Source of the DNA: Bacillus safensis
GTDB taxonomy: Bacteria > Bacillota > Bacilli > Bacillales > Bacillaceae
Direction of reading: 5' to 3'
Length of the DNA: 64,000 nucleotides
Assembly: GCA_030159235.1 (NCBI GenBank)
Contig: BSBG01000009.1
Location: forward strand, 62,001 to 126,000
Part shown: positions 37,354 through 46,807 of the stretch, one piece after another
Numbering within the stretch: position 1 is the first letter of the stretch
Layout of the letters: every line of letters starts with the position of its first letter
Notes under the pieces: model-generated
The model's input: only the letters and a program-made list of their open reading frames with translations
What the model was told of the DNA's origin: nothing
The model's database searches: none
Made by a program: the position numbers and the translations under genes

Positions 37354-38190
37354 TTATTTTTCTCGTTTGATCAGTCGATTCAAATGAATAGATAGATACA
37401 GCATCTCCTCTGATGTGAGATCTCGGTGATAGGTTTGATAGACATATTCTGCGATTTTCTTTGCGCAATCGTATGCTTTCGGATATTTCACTTTGATTAG
37501 CTGATATAAATCCTGATCTTCGCTGACAAGCAGTGTCTCATTAATCAAACGCTGGACGAAAAAGCGCAAATGCGTGAGAAAACGATAAAAGTTGAGTGAG
37601 TCCTCATCAAATTCCATGTTGAGATGATATTTCACAATAGTGAGAATGGCATTAACTTCCTTTGTGATATTGACCGTCGTGTTCATATCCTCATTGAGCT
37701 CTGCGTTAATGATATGCATGGCAATAAAGCCTGCTTCATCCTCAGGCAGTTCAATCTGAAGACGCTCTTCAATCATCTCGAGACAGTCCTTTGCCACGAG
37801 AAATTCATCTTTGTATAAGCGTTTGATCTCCCAAATGAGCGAATTCTCAATCAGGTGATTTTTCTTCAACCGTTCGATGGCGTAATGAATATGGTCTGCC
37901 AGCGATACATGCAGACTTTCGTTTAATCTTCGGTTCAGCTTTGTATGTGCATATTGGATCATTTCCTCGGTCACCTTGACCACATCATACGGAACCTCTT
38001 GAAGCAGCATTTTCATCCGCTCGTGAACGGAGTGATCCTCTAGGCGGAAAACTTTATCGATTAACGCTTCGTCCACCGGGTCCCCGGGACGTCGCTGGAA
38101 AGCGATACCTCTGCCCATGACGACGATTTCTTTTCCTTGTTCATCTATTACACTAATGACATTATTGTTTAGAACCTTTCGAATCTGCAT
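37354..38190 (-). CDS. licT: LicT transcription antiterminator
   Basis: This 278-residue antiterminator has an N-terminal RNA-binding CAT domain (MQIRKVLNNNVISVIDEQGKE) and two PRDs, the first with His at HIHYAI and the second with AGFIAMHIINAE and LYLSIHLNRL. HPr and BglP phosphorylate these His residues to tune activity. GGAGG lies nine bases before the ATG at 38190. It is upstream of bglP with its own promoter (TTGACA 38254-38259, CATATT 38230-38235). Confidence 0.93.
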   Translation of the reverse strand: MQIRKVLNNNVISVIDEQGKEIVVMGRGIAFQRRPGDPVDEALIDKVFRLEDHSVHERMKMLLQEVPYDVVKVTEEMIQYAHTKLNRRLNESLHVSLADHIHYAIERLKKNHLIENSLIWEIKRLYKDEFLVAKDCLEMIEERLQIELPEDEAGFIAMHIINAELNEDMNTTVNITKEVNAILTIVKYHLNMEFDEDSLNFYRFLTHLRFFVQRLINETLLVSEDQDLYQLIKVKYPKAYDCAKKIAEYVYQTYHRDLTSEEMLYLSIHLNRLIKREK

Positions 38191-38375
38191 TTCCAAACAC
38201 CTCCGTCTATCACCAACAACTTTACTCAAAATATGCTCTCATCTTAACACAACTGTCAAATCACTTGGTGTTTTTATCTGACTTTTGCAATAGAATTCAT
38301 AAATATTTTACCTCTTCATTGCTAGTCTGATCATTCAAAAGCCTGCATACAATACTCCTGAGGAGGTGACCTTCT

Positions 38376-38576
38376 GTGAAGGCTTTTTTCTGGTCTGCAT
38401 CATTTTTATTCTTGCTCATTTTCACCCTCATCATTCTAGGCATCGTGTTTTGGCTGAGTGGACATGGTTTGAGTCAGCTTTGGAGATATGTCCTCATCTC
38501 ACTTGCCACAGCAGCTGTTTTGCGTGGCATCATCACTTGGCTGAAGCGGCATGTGATGCACCATTCACCAAAATAA
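38376..38576 (+). CDS. Small two-helix membrane protein
   Basis: This 66-residue protein has two predicted transmembrane helices, about residues 4-27 (SASFLFLLIFTLIILGIVFW) and 35-55. It starts at GTG with GGAGGTG upstream, and a strong terminator follows, which supports a real gene. No family is recognised. The C-terminus is basic (LKRHVMHHSPK) and probably cytoplasmic. Confidence 0.6.
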   Translation: MKAFFWSASFLFLLIFTLIILGIVFWLSGHGLSQLWRYVLISLATAAVLRGIITWLKRHVMHHSPK

Positions 38577-38615
38577 AAACGGCTGCCCGCAATGTTCAGG
38601 CAGCCGTTCGTTTAT
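38577..38615. terminator. Intrinsic terminator
   Basis: ACGGCTGCC-N11-GGCAGCCGT is followed by TCGTTTATT after the small membrane protein. Confidence 0.75.
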
Positions 38616-38654
38616 TCTTTGGATGATGCAGCCTGTTTCTAAGAAGCACGCAGA

Positions 38655-38760
38655 TCATAACATAATATCTTTCGGCTGAGGCAGACCATCCATCTTTAAA
38701 AGATGAGCCAGACCAAGTGAGATATTTCCGCCAGCCGAATCACCCATAACACCATCATGT
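38655..38760 (-). pseudogene. Fragment of an HSL-family esterase
   Basis: About 33 codons on the minus strand read MGDSAGGNISLGLAHLLKMD and then GLPQPKDIML before a stop. This contains the nucleophile elbow GDSAGG of the hormone-sensitive-lipase type acetyl esterases. Nothing before or after it continues the protein. It is a remnant of a larger gene cut at both ends, next to the A+T-rich decarboxylase island. Confidence 0.7.
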
Positions 38761-38808
38761 ATATATAGAAAAACTTTTTATTTCTTTATTTATCTATCAC
38801 ATTTCATG

Positions 38809-39837
38809 TTAAATACTTAATAACTTTTCAAATGCTTTTATATTTGTATCAAAATTAGGCACAGTTTGAGATTCTTCGGCTAATTTGACTTGTGCTACAA
38901 CCAAATCGTTAAAAGGTGTTGAAATTCCAGTACCTTCTGCCATTTTTGGAACAACTCCATTAATATAATCAATTTCAGTTTTACGTTTCTTCTCAAGATC
39001 CTGAAGCATACTTGCTCTTAGTAACCTTGATGGTTTCATAGCTACTCTAAATGCTTGGATACGTTCAGGAATATCATTTTCGCTTCTTAATTCCAAAGAT
39101 TCTAAATCAAATCCACTCATTTTAGCGAATTGAACACCATTTGCATGTCCAACCTTGATCGTCTCATCTGCGATATGAACTGCACTAACAATGCCAATTT
39201 CGTTGTCAAGAATGTCTCCATATTTACCATTTAATGCTGCCGATAAACCACTGAAAGCATTATTAATAAGTAATTTTGACCACTTCGTTCCAACTAAGTT
39301 ATCGGAGATGTGAGTTTCACCCACAAGGTCTAAAACCGATTTAATACGCTGGATTCTTTCCGTTGTTTCACCGTTTAATTCTCCAATTTGAAAAGCGTAC
39401 TCTTTAAATTGATTATATTCGGTTGTAAGTCTAGATACGCCTGGCTCAATAAATGTAGCACCAAATTCAACAGAACCTGCAATAACACGTTCTTCACCAA
39501 TAATTGAAGCAACTTTCTTCTCAGGTATACCGTTTTGTAAGGAACATACGACACTATCTTTTCTTAAAAATGGAAGAAGCTCTTTAAGAACGGAGTCGTT
39601 ATATAATTGTTTTGTTAATAGTAAGACTAAATCATACTTTCCTGACTTGTTTTCAGGGGTAATGGCTTTCACCTCTGCATGAAATTCCGTTGTACCAATT
39701 ACTTTAGCACCGACTTGATTTAAAGTATCTACATGTTCTTCGTAAGCATCAATCAACTCAACATCCATACCTCCAGTAGCCAGATATGCTCCAACTATGG
39801 TTCCTAATGAACCTGCTCCTAAAACTGCAATTCTCAT
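38809..39837 (-). CDS. 2-dehydropantoate 2-reductase family (PanE/ApbA-like)
   Basis: This 342-residue NADPH-dependent reductase has the Rossmann motif VLGAGSLGTIVGAYL, the catalytic Lys region VGTKWSKLLINNAFSGLSA and the substrate-binding region EIDYINGVVPKMAEGTGISTP. True PanE makes pantoate for CoA, but many PanE paralogues act on other 2-oxoacids. Because it shares an operon with acetoacetate decarboxylase and is A+T-rich, this one may belong to a keto-acid pathway rather than pantothenate synthesis. It is 13 bases downstream of adc. Confidence 0.85.
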   Translation of the reverse strand: MRIAVLGAGSLGTIVGAYLATGGMDVELIDAYEEHVDTLNQVGAKVIGTTEFHAEVKAITPENKSGKYDLVLLLTKQLYNDSVLKELLPFLRKDSVVCSLQNGIPEKKVASIIGEERVIAGSVEFGATFIEPGVSRLTTEYNQFKEYAFQIGELNGETTERIQRIKSVLDLVGETHISDNLVGTKWSKLLINNAFSGLSAALNGKYGDILDNEIGIVSAVHIADETIKVGHANGVQFAKMSGFDLESLELRSENDIPERIQAFRVAMKPSRLLRASMLQDLEKKRKTEIDYINGVVPKMAEGTGISTPFNDLVVAQVKLAEESQTVPNFDTNIKAFEKLLSI

Positions 39838-39850
39838 TTGAAAATCCCCC

Positions 39851-40597
39851 TTATTTTTCCTCTAAGTAGTTATAAACAGGTTGTGCTGCATTTAAGGTTA
39901 AATCCGTAAGAATATGAGATGCTGAAACGACTTCTAATACAGGCAAATCTGAAAGAGGTGCCAGAGCATGTTCAAATAATTGAAGCCGAGCAGGTCCAGT
40001 CCAAGCTCCTTTAACCTCTATATTAGTTATTTGTGTTCGTACCAAATCGCAAATCCTTAAATCTCCATTGTAATCCGTAGCAATTTTAACCATGAAATTA
40101 GGTCGACAAATTTCACTTTTGGCTATTTCCTTATCCATCTCAAAATGCTTATATCCCATGGTGGCATTTGCTATACGAAGTGAACCGTAATCAAGCGTGC
40201 CAACTAGAGTATCTGAATCTACATAAAGCTTAGGTGCACCTAACTTCTTTGGATACGCCGTAAGCTCTCGACCACTTGCAATCGCTGGAAAGTTGTCCAC
40301 GTACATAGAATGCACATAATCTCCATCCTCACCATTAAATCGGACAGGAATTACTTGTCCAGCCTCCGTATAAGCACCTAATCCGGAAACATCGGGCATC
40401 CACATCACTTCGAATTTGACGAGAGGTTCCCCTATTTCAAGGGGTTCTGGCACTGCTGCGCGTAAAGCTTTTTCATCCGTTCGGTAAATAATATTAAGAT
40501 ATTCACGGTTAACAAACTTATAGGTTGGAAATGGGTATGCAGGTGCTGTTAAAGGTGTATTGAAATTTTTTGTTATGTTATTTACATCGATTTTCAT
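39851..40597 (-). CDS. adc: Acetoacetate decarboxylase
   Basis: This 248-residue decarboxylase closely resembles the clostridial enzyme. The Schiff-base Lys pair is in RELTAYPKKLGAPKLYVD, and downstream blocks such as TLDYGSLRIANATMGYKH and GAWTGPARLQLFEHALAPL are conserved. It converts acetoacetate to acetone and CO2 in the cytoplasm. The ATG at 40597 follows AGGAGGG by about nine bases. The gene precedes a PanE-like reductase and is divergent from a LysR regulator. Confidence 0.88.
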   Translation of the reverse strand: MKIDVNNITKNFNTPLTAPAYPFPTYKFVNREYLNIIYRTDEKALRAAVPEPLEIGEPLVKFEVMWMPDVSGLGAYTEAGQVIPVRFNGEDGDYVHSMYVDNFPAIASGRELTAYPKKLGAPKLYVDSDTLVGTLDYGSLRIANATMGYKHFEMDKEIAKSEICRPNFMVKIATDYNGDLRICDLVRTQITNIEVKGAWTGPARLQLFEHALAPLSDLPVLEVVSASHILTDLTLNAAQPVYNYLEEK

Positions 40598-40728
40598 GAA
40601 ATGATACCCTCCTGTTATCTCTTGAAGTTCTGTCATGTCCATTTTGTCTATTGATTAGCTTTTTATCTTACGTTTTTATTTTACGTCTATATTTTCATTT
40701 AATCTAATATATAATAATGTATGTATAT

Positions 40729-40744
40729 ATTTATTTTAATAAAT
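40729..40744. promoter_or_regulatory. Candidate LysR-type operator
   Basis: ATTTATTTTAATAAAT is a near-palindrome (ATTTA-N6-TAAAT), compatible with a LysR T-N11-A site. It lies just before the LysR ribosome binding site and suits autoregulation. Confidence 0.4.
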
Positions 40745-40759
40745 AGGTGGGATATATAG

Positions 40760-41647
40760 ATGGAATTGCTCCAACTAAAATATTTTCAGACAGTTGCCTA
40801 TACGGAACACATTTCTAATGCAGCCAAACAATTGAATATTGCACAGCCCTCTTTAAGCCTTACTATAAAAAGACTTGAGGATGAATTGGGAACAACCCTA
40901 TTTGATAGAAAAGGAAGGAATATCCAATTGAGTTCATCAGGAAAAATTCTTTTGAAACACGTAAACAAAATTTTTACTGAGATTGAAAATGCACAACTGG
41001 AAATTCATTCGGAGGAACAGCTAACTTCTAGCACCATCAAAATATCAATCACCAACCCAAGATTCCTTATAGGACTTATTAGTGACTATATTAATCAATT
41101 TCCTGAATCAAAAATTATTCAAGGAATAGGAGTTAAAAGCGAGATATTCACAAGTTTAAAAAAGGGGGACATTGATTTAGGAATAGCAGGTCATCCTATT
41201 CAAGATGAGGAAATAGAGAGTTGTGTTCTGGTAAATGAAGATATTGTTTTGGTTTTACCCTCGGACCACAGATTAACGGGTAAAACTGAAATCTCGTTAA
41301 GCCATGTTGCCGATGAACCGTTCATTACTCTAGCTAATAATGTGGAGTATAGAGATTTTACAACTCTTCTTTGTAAGAAAGCTGGGTTCATCCCAAATAT
41401 TGCATTTGAGGTAGATTCTAATTTACTGGCCGAAATTATAAAGCTTGATCAGGGTGTAGCTTTACTTCCTATTTCAGTTTGTAGAGCATTTGGTTTGAAT
41501 TATATTAAAGTTACTGATAACTCAGCTACATATCCAGTAGGCTTATCTTGGATAAGACATAAAATGTTATCCTCTTCAACAAGAAATTTTCGTGACTTCA
41601 TTATTTCGTACTATAAAGAAAACGATGAAATGTTCAAGGTTTATTAA
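40760..41647 (+). CDS. LysR-family transcriptional regulator
   Basis: This 295-residue LysR protein has an N-terminal winged helix (LLQLKYFQTVAYTEHISNAA, then LNIAQPSLSLTIKRLEDELG) and a C-terminal effector domain with ITNPRFLIGLISDYI. It is divergent from the adc-reductase operon and probably activates it in response to a small acid. Base composition is as A+T-rich as the operon, suggesting the three genes moved together. Confidence 0.85.
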   Translation: MELLQLKYFQTVAYTEHISNAAKQLNIAQPSLSLTIKRLEDELGTTLFDRKGRNIQLSSSGKILLKHVNKIFTEIENAQLEIHSEEQLTSSTIKISITNPRFLIGLISDYINQFPESKIIQGIGVKSEIFTSLKKGDIDLGIAGHPIQDEEIESCVLVNEDIVLVLPSDHRLTGKTEISLSHVADEPFITLANNVEYRDFTTLLCKKAGFIPNIAFEVDSNLLAEIIKLDQGVALLPISVCRAFGLNYIKVTDNSATYPVGLSWIRHKMLSSSTRNFRDFIISYYKENDEMFKVY

Positions 41648-41677
41648 GAGTTTTCAAATAACCCCATCATATATAAA

Positions 41678-41710
41678 AAAAGGATAAAGGGGGTTCCCTC
41701 TATCCTTGTG
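41678..41710. terminator. Hairpin between lysR and trhO
   Basis: AAGGATA-N14-TATCCTT overlaps the trhO stop codon. A runs precede it, but no strong T run follows on the plus strand. It may serve trhO on the minus strand. Confidence 0.5.
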
Positions 41711-42668
41711 AAATCGCTTGTTCTTTTTCAATAACAGCTAGTCTTTCTTGAAATTCTTCTTCAGATAAATTGTGCTGTTTCACATACAGGTTACGTTCGC
41801 TTGTGCGGCATTCATGACTGCAACTGCGCATATACTTATGCTCACTTTCTTCAGTGGCAATCATCTTACGGTTACATGCAGGGTTCGCACAGTTCACATA
41901 ACGCTCGCAAGGCTCACCAGTGAAGAAATCTTTTCCGACAACCACATGCTCTGTTTGATTCACAGGTACTGTTAAGCGGTTATCAAACACATAGCATTGA
42001 CCGTCCCATAGCTTTCCTTGCACTTCTGGGTCTTTTCCGTACGTGACAATTCCGCCGTCAAGCTGAGAAACATCTTCAAAGCCTTCACGCTTTAACCAGC
42101 CTGAGAATTTCTCACAGCGTACGCCGCCTGTGCAATACGTCAAGATTTTTTTCCCTTCAAGAATCTCTTTATTGTCACGAATCCACTCTGGTAATTCACG
42201 GAATGTCTCAATATCAGGACGTACTGCCCCTCTAAAGTGACCGACATCAAACTCGTAATCATTACGCGCATCAATCACAACAGTATCAGGTGATTGCATT
42301 TGCTCGTAAAATTCGACCGGGCTGAGATGTTTTCCCGTTAATTCTAGCGGATTCACATCATCTTCAAGGCTAAGGTTCACTAGTTCATTCCGATGACGGA
42401 CGTGCATTTTCTTAAACGCATGACCATCGGCTTCGTCAATTTTGATCGGCATTGACGTAAAGCGAGGATCTTCTTTTAACGCCTGCATATACTTGTCCGT
42501 TTGCTCAATGGTTCCAGAAACAGTTCCGTTCAAACCTTCTGCTGACACTAGGATACGGCCTAACAAACCAAGCTCCTTACAGAATGCTAAATGCTCTGCT
42601 GCAAACATTTCTGGGTCTTCAATGGGGACATATTGATAGTAAAGCAATACACGATATTGTTTTTCCAT
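41700..42668 (-). CDS. trhO: tRNA uridine-5-hydroxylase TrhO (YbfQ)
   Basis: This 322-residue protein has an N-terminal acylphosphatase-like domain ([19 protein letters not shown]) and a rhodanese domain with active Cys in [16 protein letters not shown] Cys-rich C-terminal region follows ([22 protein letters not shown]). TrhO uses prephenate-derived hydroxylation to make ho5U34 in tRNA wobble positions. The ATG at 42668 has AGAGGTG nine bases upstream. Confidence 0.9.
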   Translation of the reverse strand: MEKQYRVLLYYQYVPIEDPEMFAAEHLAFCKELGLLGRILVSAEGLNGTVSGTIEQTDKYMQALKEDPRFTSMPIKIDEADGHAFKKMHVRHRNELVNLSLEDDVNPLELTGKHLSPVEFYEQMQSPDTVVIDARNDYEFDVGHFRGAVRPDIETFRELPEWIRDNKEILEGKKILTYCTGGVRCEKFSGWLKREGFEDVSQLDGGIVTYGKDPEVQGKLWDGQCYVFDNRLTVPVNQTEHVVVGKDFFTGEPCERYVNCANPACNRKMIATEESEHKYMRSCSHECRTSERNLYVKQHNLSEEEFQERLAVIEKEQAISQG

Positions 42669-42798
42669 ATATATAAACACCTCTTAAATTTAATGAAAAC
42701 ATACCATTCTTTATCATACAGGAAATACATACCTAAAGGCAATGTCGGCGGCTCAATTCCATAAAACGGAAGGGTCTTTCTTCTCATATTAATTAATA

Positions 42799-42815
42799 TT
42801 GACAGAACTTTCTGT
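42799..42815. promoter_or_regulatory. Candidate promoter palindrome upstream of the iron-type dehydrogenase
   Basis: TTGACA (42799-42804) overlaps the perfect palindrome ACAGAA-ct-TTCTGT (42802-42815). A regulator binding here would occlude the -35 element. The -10 (GATGAT, 18-base spacing) is weak. Confidence 0.4.
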
Positions 42816-42865
42816 AAAGTGAGATGATTTATAGACTATACAGTGTTGTAAAGGAGTAGAATTCA

Positions 42866-43933
42866 ATGATCCAGCCAGAGGATATTGTCAGAAGCGGTCC
42901 AAACCAATTTATTTCTCAAAAAGGAATTTATCATGAACTCGATTCACTTATTTCTTCATCCTTCCAGTCGCCCGCTGTCGTGACGGGACATCGTTCCTAT
43001 CATGCTTTTTCAGCGTACACAAAGCTGCCGTCTCATTGGCCTGTTGTTCAGCACAAAGGATACAGTTCACCCACTGCGGTGACACGAATTGCAGAAGAAC
43101 TCACAGGGGCAGATGTGATCATTGGAATCGGGGGCGGCACCATTTTAGACACCGCCAAATCAGTTGCAGATGCTCTTCAAATTGAAGTGATCATGGTTCC
43201 AACCATTCCGGGTACATGTGCGGCGTCTACACCGCTCAGCGTTATTTATGATGACAAAGGGAACTTCATGAGAGTCGATTATCATAAACGATCCAGTTAT
43301 CTCACCTTCATTGATCATACTTTTTTGCTTTCTTCCCCTCTTTCCTACCTTCAAAGTGGTATTGGAGATACGTTGGCGAAATGGTATGAAGCGGAAGCCA
43401 TCATTCGAAATGCAAAAGAGTCCTTGCCGCTCATGGTACATGCTGCACTAAAGCAGGCGGTATCTGTTCGAGACATTCTTCTTACCCATAGCGAGGAAGC
43501 TGTTCATAGCTTGACAACAAGGCAGCATTCGCAAGCATTTGCCGATGTAACAGACACAATTATTACATTAGCCGGCACGGTCGGCGGCTACGGGGGACGC
43601 TACGGAAGAATGGCAGGCGCCCACGCCGTCCATAATGGATTGACGTTTATTGAGGAAACGCACCATGTATTACATGGGCAAAAAGTGGCCTATGGTATCC
43701 TTGTCCAGCTTGCGGCAGAAAAACGAATGACCGAAGTAGAGGAATTATTAGGGCTCTATCAAACACTTGGATTGCCTAGAAATATGCACGAGCTTGGCAT
43801 CACGACTGGTCTGAATGAAGCCGCAAAAACAGTGGCAAGCCATGCTGCACGTGAAGACGAAACCTTTTGTTTGATTGGAAACTATTCCAAAGAGCAAATT
43901 GTCGACGCCATTCAAGCCGTTGAAACATATTAG
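42866..43933 (+). CDS. Iron-type alcohol/hydroxycarboxylate dehydrogenase
   Basis: This 355-residue group III dehydrogenase resembles glycerol dehydrogenase and E. coli HcxA/YbdH. It has the nucleotide-binding motif GIGGGTILDTAKSVAD, the metal Asp in GIGDTLAKW, and metal His in GAHAVHNGLT and HHVLHGQKVAYG. It probably reduces a 2-oxoacid or oxidises a hydroxy acid with NAD(P)H; the substrate is not certain. AAGGAG lies ten bases before the ATG. Confidence 0.82.
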   Translation: MIQPEDIVRSGPNQFISQKGIYHELDSLISSSFQSPAVVTGHRSYHAFSAYTKLPSHWPVVQHKGYSSPTAVTRIAEELTGADVIIGIGGGTILDTAKSVADALQIEVIMVPTIPGTCAASTPLSVIYDDKGNFMRVDYHKRSSYLTFIDHTFLLSSPLSYLQSGIGDTLAKWYEAEAIIRNAKESLPLMVHAALKQAVSVRDILLTHSEEAVHSLTTRQHSQAFADVTDTIITLAGTVGGYGGRYGRMAGAHAVHNGLTFIEETHHVLHGQKVAYGILVQLAAEKRMTEVEELLGLYQTLGLPRNMHELGITTGLNEAAKTVASHAAREDETFCLIGNYSKEQIVDAIQAVETY

Positions 43934-43942
43934 CCAAAAAAT

Positions 43943-43979
43943 AAAAAAAGCACAGGCATCGCACCTGTGCTTTTCTTTT
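43943..43979. terminator. Bidirectional intrinsic terminator
   Basis: AGCACAGG-catcgca-CCTGTGCT with A and T runs lies between the converging dehydrogenase and aldo/keto reductase genes. Confidence 0.85.
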
Positions 43980-43981
43980 GT

Positions 43982-44806
43982 TTAAAAATCAAAGTTATCT
44001 GGATCTGGACCTGTGCGCTCATCTTCATTCAGTTGATCAATAATACCCATCTCATGTGCGGACAGCTCGAAATCGAAGACTTGTGTGTTTTCGATGATTC
44101 GGCTCTTCGTCACAGATTTTGGAATGGTGATAATGCCATGCTGCAAGTCCCAGCGAAGAATCACTTGTGCTACTGACTTGTCATGTTTTTTCGCAATATC
44201 CTGGAGAACAGGGTGGTTCAAAAGCTTTCCGCTGCCTAATGGCGACCACGCTTCTACATGAATCCCTTTCGTCTTGCAATAATCTCGTAAAGACTCCTGC
44301 GTCAGTTTAGGATGCAGCTCGATTTGATTCACCATTGGCGCAACTTCTGCCTCTTCTAATAAATCCTCTAAATGATGCTGATGGAAGTTACACACACCAA
44401 TTGCCCGAACGCGTCCATTCTTATACAGCTCCTCTAGTGCTTTCCACGTTTCTTTATATTTGCCTTCAACTGGCCAATGAATTAAATAAAGGTCTAATAC
44501 ATCCAGTCCCAGCTTATTCATACTTGTTTCGAAGGCTTCAAGTGTTGATTCATAGCCTTGATCACGATTCCAGACCTTTGTCGTAATAAACAGATCATCG
44601 CGAGAAATACCTGATTGCTGAATGGCTTTGCCTACGCCTTCTTCATTTTGATAGGCTGCCGCTGTATCAATGCTACGGTAGCCCGCTTCGAGAGCGTCTG
44701 TGACTGCATTTACAGCCTCATCTCCATCTTTCACCTGCCATACACCAAAGCCTAGCTTCGGCATTTTTACTCCGTTTGCTAATGTGACTGTATCTGTTAA
44801 TCCACT
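43982..44806 (-). CDS. Aldo/keto reductase (YvgN/YtbE-like)
   Basis: This 274-residue NADPH-dependent reductase has the catalytic Tyr in [14 protein letters not shown], Asp in GYRSID, Lys in FITTKVWN and His in LIHWPVEG. The C-terminal cofactor motif [13 protein letters not shown] is present. These enzymes reduce aldehydes such as methylglyoxal. GGAGG lies eight bases before the ATG at 44806. It is monocistronic. Confidence 0.9.
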   Translation of the reverse strand, partial: SGLTDTVTLANGVKMPKLGFGVWQVKDGDEAVNAVTDALEAGYRSIDTAAAYQNEEGVGKAIQQSGISRDDLFITTKVWNRDQGYESTLEAFETSMNKLGLDVLDLYLIHWPVEGKYKETWKALEELYKNGRVRAIGVCNFHQHHLEDLLEEAEVAPMVNQIELHPKLTQESLRDYCKTKGIHVEAWSPLGSGKLLNHPVLQDIAKKHDKSVAQVILRWDLQHGIITIPKSVTKSRIIENTQVFDFELSAHEMGIIDQLNEDERTGPDPDNFDF

Positions 44807-44891
44807 CATCAAACAAACCTCCGCTTCATTTTTACTTACCAAGCACTATACCCGCATTTTCTTTTGACCATGCATGAATTTCCGTCTAGTG

Positions 44892-45311
44892 TTATTTGAT
44901 ATATTCTCCTATATCAACTTGATTGGCATCAACGATTTGGTATTCGCTAGTTTGATCTTTCGTTTTAGAAAAATCATATGCTTTTAAAAATGTTTGATCG
45001 TAAAAAGTCAAACCATATGTTTCCTTCTCATTCTCATACACTCTGATCCAATAAGACTCTTTTGAAGCTTTTTTGGTTTCACCATTCATTTTCTTTAATT
45101 TCATACCCGAAAATTCCTTCAGTAGCTTTTGAATGTCCTCTTTCTTATCTAGCACAACTTGCTTATTGTCATGCTCAATTTGAATCGAGGTCACCTTGCT
45201 TTGATCTATTTTGGCCACTTTATCAAATGAGTATGTTTTTGCACTAATCATAAAATAAAGACCAATTCCTAATAAAATTATGACGACTAAACCAATCATC
45301 CACTTTTTCAA
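44892..45311 (-). CDS. Small membrane-anchored protein, DUF5301-like
   Basis: This 139-residue protein has an N-terminal transmembrane helix (WMIGLVVIILLGIGLYFMI) and an extracytoplasmic domain with TYSFDKVAKIDQSKVTSIQI and YWIRVYENEKETYGLTFY. The arrangement resembles DUF5301 proteins of unknown role. It starts at TTG with AGGAGG upstream. It is A+T-rich and has no cotranscribed neighbour; a DUF523 gene follows upstream at 45343. Confidence 0.6.
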   Translation of the reverse strand: MKKWMIGLVVIILLGIGLYFMISAKTYSFDKVAKIDQSKVTSIQIEHDNKQVVLDKKEDIQKLLKEFSGMKLKKMNGETKKASKESYWIRVYENEKETYGLTFYDQTFLKAYDFSKTKDQTSEYQIVDANQVDIGEYIK

Positions 45312-45342
45312 CCTAACTCCTCCTTCTATTCACACACACCTA

Positions 45343-45801
45343 TCAAAACAGCGAAACCCAGTCATCCCCCTCAGAGAACACCTGAATCCCATGCTGTTTC
45401 AGCAAGGCTGACGTCACACCATCTCCAGCTTTTGTTTTACCGTCAAACGTTCCGCGATAAATCATCCGGCTGCCGCAGGAGGGGCTGTACTCTTTTAACA
45501 CAACCGCTGCCGCTTTCAGAGATTGGACCTGTTCCAGCACGGCTTTCGCACCTTTTACATACATCTCTGTTACATCAGTTCCATGCACATCTATAACAGA
45601 GGCAAGTCCCTGTAACACATCATATCCGTCTCCGCCAACAATTTCTGCGGAAGGTCTTGGCGTAGAGAAGCCGCCCAGCAGTTCAGGACAAACTGTGACC
45701 GCCCTTCTCTCCTGAACAAGCTCCTCAATTCGCTGATCTAATCGATGGCTGCCATTATAACGGACCTTCAATCCAGCAAGACAAGCACTGACCACAATCA
45801 C
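45343..45801 (-). CDS. DUF523 family protein (YbbK-like)
   Basis: This 152-residue DUF523 protein has the conserved N-terminal VSACLAGLKVRYNG, the central CPELLGGFSTPRPSAEI and YSPSCGS with Cys residues likely to bind an iron-sulfur cluster or metal. Biochemical function is not established. Its start overlaps the stop of the upstream small membrane gene by four bases (ATGA), so the two are coupled. Confidence 0.85.
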   Translation of the reverse strand: MIVVSACLAGLKVRYNGSHRLDQRIEELVQERRAVTVCPELLGGFSTPRPSAEIVGGDGYDVLQGLASVIDVHGTDVTEMYVKGAKAVLEQVQSLKAAAVVLKEYSPSCGSRMIYRGTFDGKTKAGDGVTSALLKQHGIQVFSEGDDWVSLF

Positions 45802-46043
45802 ATCTGCTCCTCATGTCTCTGGATTGAGCGTTTACTGCTGACTTTAAAATAAATACATACAGGCAGATACAATATCGTGTACCCTAAAAAGGGCAGGGCA
45901 CAATACAAAACAGCCCCCCAAATCGGTTCTTCAACTCGTGTCATGCCAAAAAAATAAATGAATAATAGCAAGCTGACAAACAATCCAACGAACGGCATGA
46001 GGGTGGCGAATTTTTTGAAATTTTCCATCATTTCTTTTTCCAT
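45798..46043 (-). CDS. Small two-helix membrane protein
   Basis: This 81-residue protein has two hydrophobic helices: LMPFVGLFVSLLLFIYFFGM and IWGAVLYCALPFLGYTILYL. It ends in a basic segment, KVSSKRSIQRHEEQ. GGAGG lies eight bases before the ATG at 46043. It is coupled to the DUF523 gene by an ATGA overlap. No family is recognised. Confidence 0.6.
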   Translation of the reverse strand: MEKEMMENFKKFATLMPFVGLFVSLLLFIYFFGMTRVEEPIWGAVLYCALPFLGYTILYLPVCIYFKVSSKRSIQRHEEQM

Positions 46044-46099
46044 TAAGGCTCCCTCCCTTTCATTAAGCGCGAACAACGTCAATATATGTTAATTTTACC

Positions 46100-46150
46100 A
46101 TATAAAAAACCGAAAGCATCTTATTTTCTACGATGGTTTCGGTTTTTTTA
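46100..46150. terminator. Bidirectional intrinsic terminator
   Basis: AAAAAACCGAAA ... TTTCGGTTTTTT with an inner GCATC / GATGG pairing lies after the MarR gene. Confidence 0.75.
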
Positions 46151-46151
46151 T

Positions 46152-46610
46152 CTATATTTTTTCTTTCCAAGCCTTCAAAAAGCGTTCAATTACTTGTAAT
46201 TCATCCTCATTGAACTGCTGGAGAAAATCTAAATAGGACGTGACAGCTTTTTCATGTAGTTCATCATGCAACGCCGCCAATTGCCTGCCTTTCTCTGTCA
46301 ATGAATAATAGACGGATTTCTTATCCCCATGCCGGTGGCAATAGTCCACCATGCCTTTTTCAATTAGTTTTTTCACAGCCTTTGTAATAGCTGGCTTTGA
46401 TAGTTTCAGTTGTTGAGAAAGAAATGTATTATTAGATTCGTTTGGATTGGCTTGAATCATCGACAAAATGTGAAGCTGTGTGAGTGTCCAATCCTGTTTG
46501 AGCGTATCAGTCGTGGTAATCAGTGGATCTGTTGGATCATTTCGTCTCTTTTCCCTATGCATAATGAGATCTTGAATCGCTTTTAATACAATCTGCTCTT
46601 TAGTTTCCAT
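46152..46610 (-). CDS. MarR-family regulator
   Basis: This 152-residue MarR protein has the recognition helix SQQLKLSKPAITKAVKKLIEKG and wing DKKSVYYSLTEKGRQ. The start at 46610 has GGAGG five bases upstream; the ORF extends four codons earlier without a site. It may regulate the divergent acetyltransferase gene or itself, but no clear operator is seen. Confidence 0.82.
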   Translation of the reverse strand: METKEQIVLKAIQDLIMHREKRRNDPTDPLITTTDTLKQDWTLTQLHILSMIQANPNESNNTFLSQQLKLSKPAITKAVKKLIEKGMVDYCHRHGDKKSVYYSLTEKGRQLAALHDELHEKAVTSYLDFLQQFNEDELQVIERFLKAWKEKI

Positions 46611-46807
46611 CTGAACCTCCACTCTTAACTGGTAAATAAAATGGTACTAATAATTAAGAATGTAGTCAAAAGAAATGTGAATACGAGAAAAATAATAGGT
46701 CATAAGACCCGATAATAATATATGTACTTTTCTACTAGATTCCCTCACCATGCCACATGCTATAATCATGGGGATGTCATCCAATTTATAATGAAAAAGG
46801 TGAGCTC

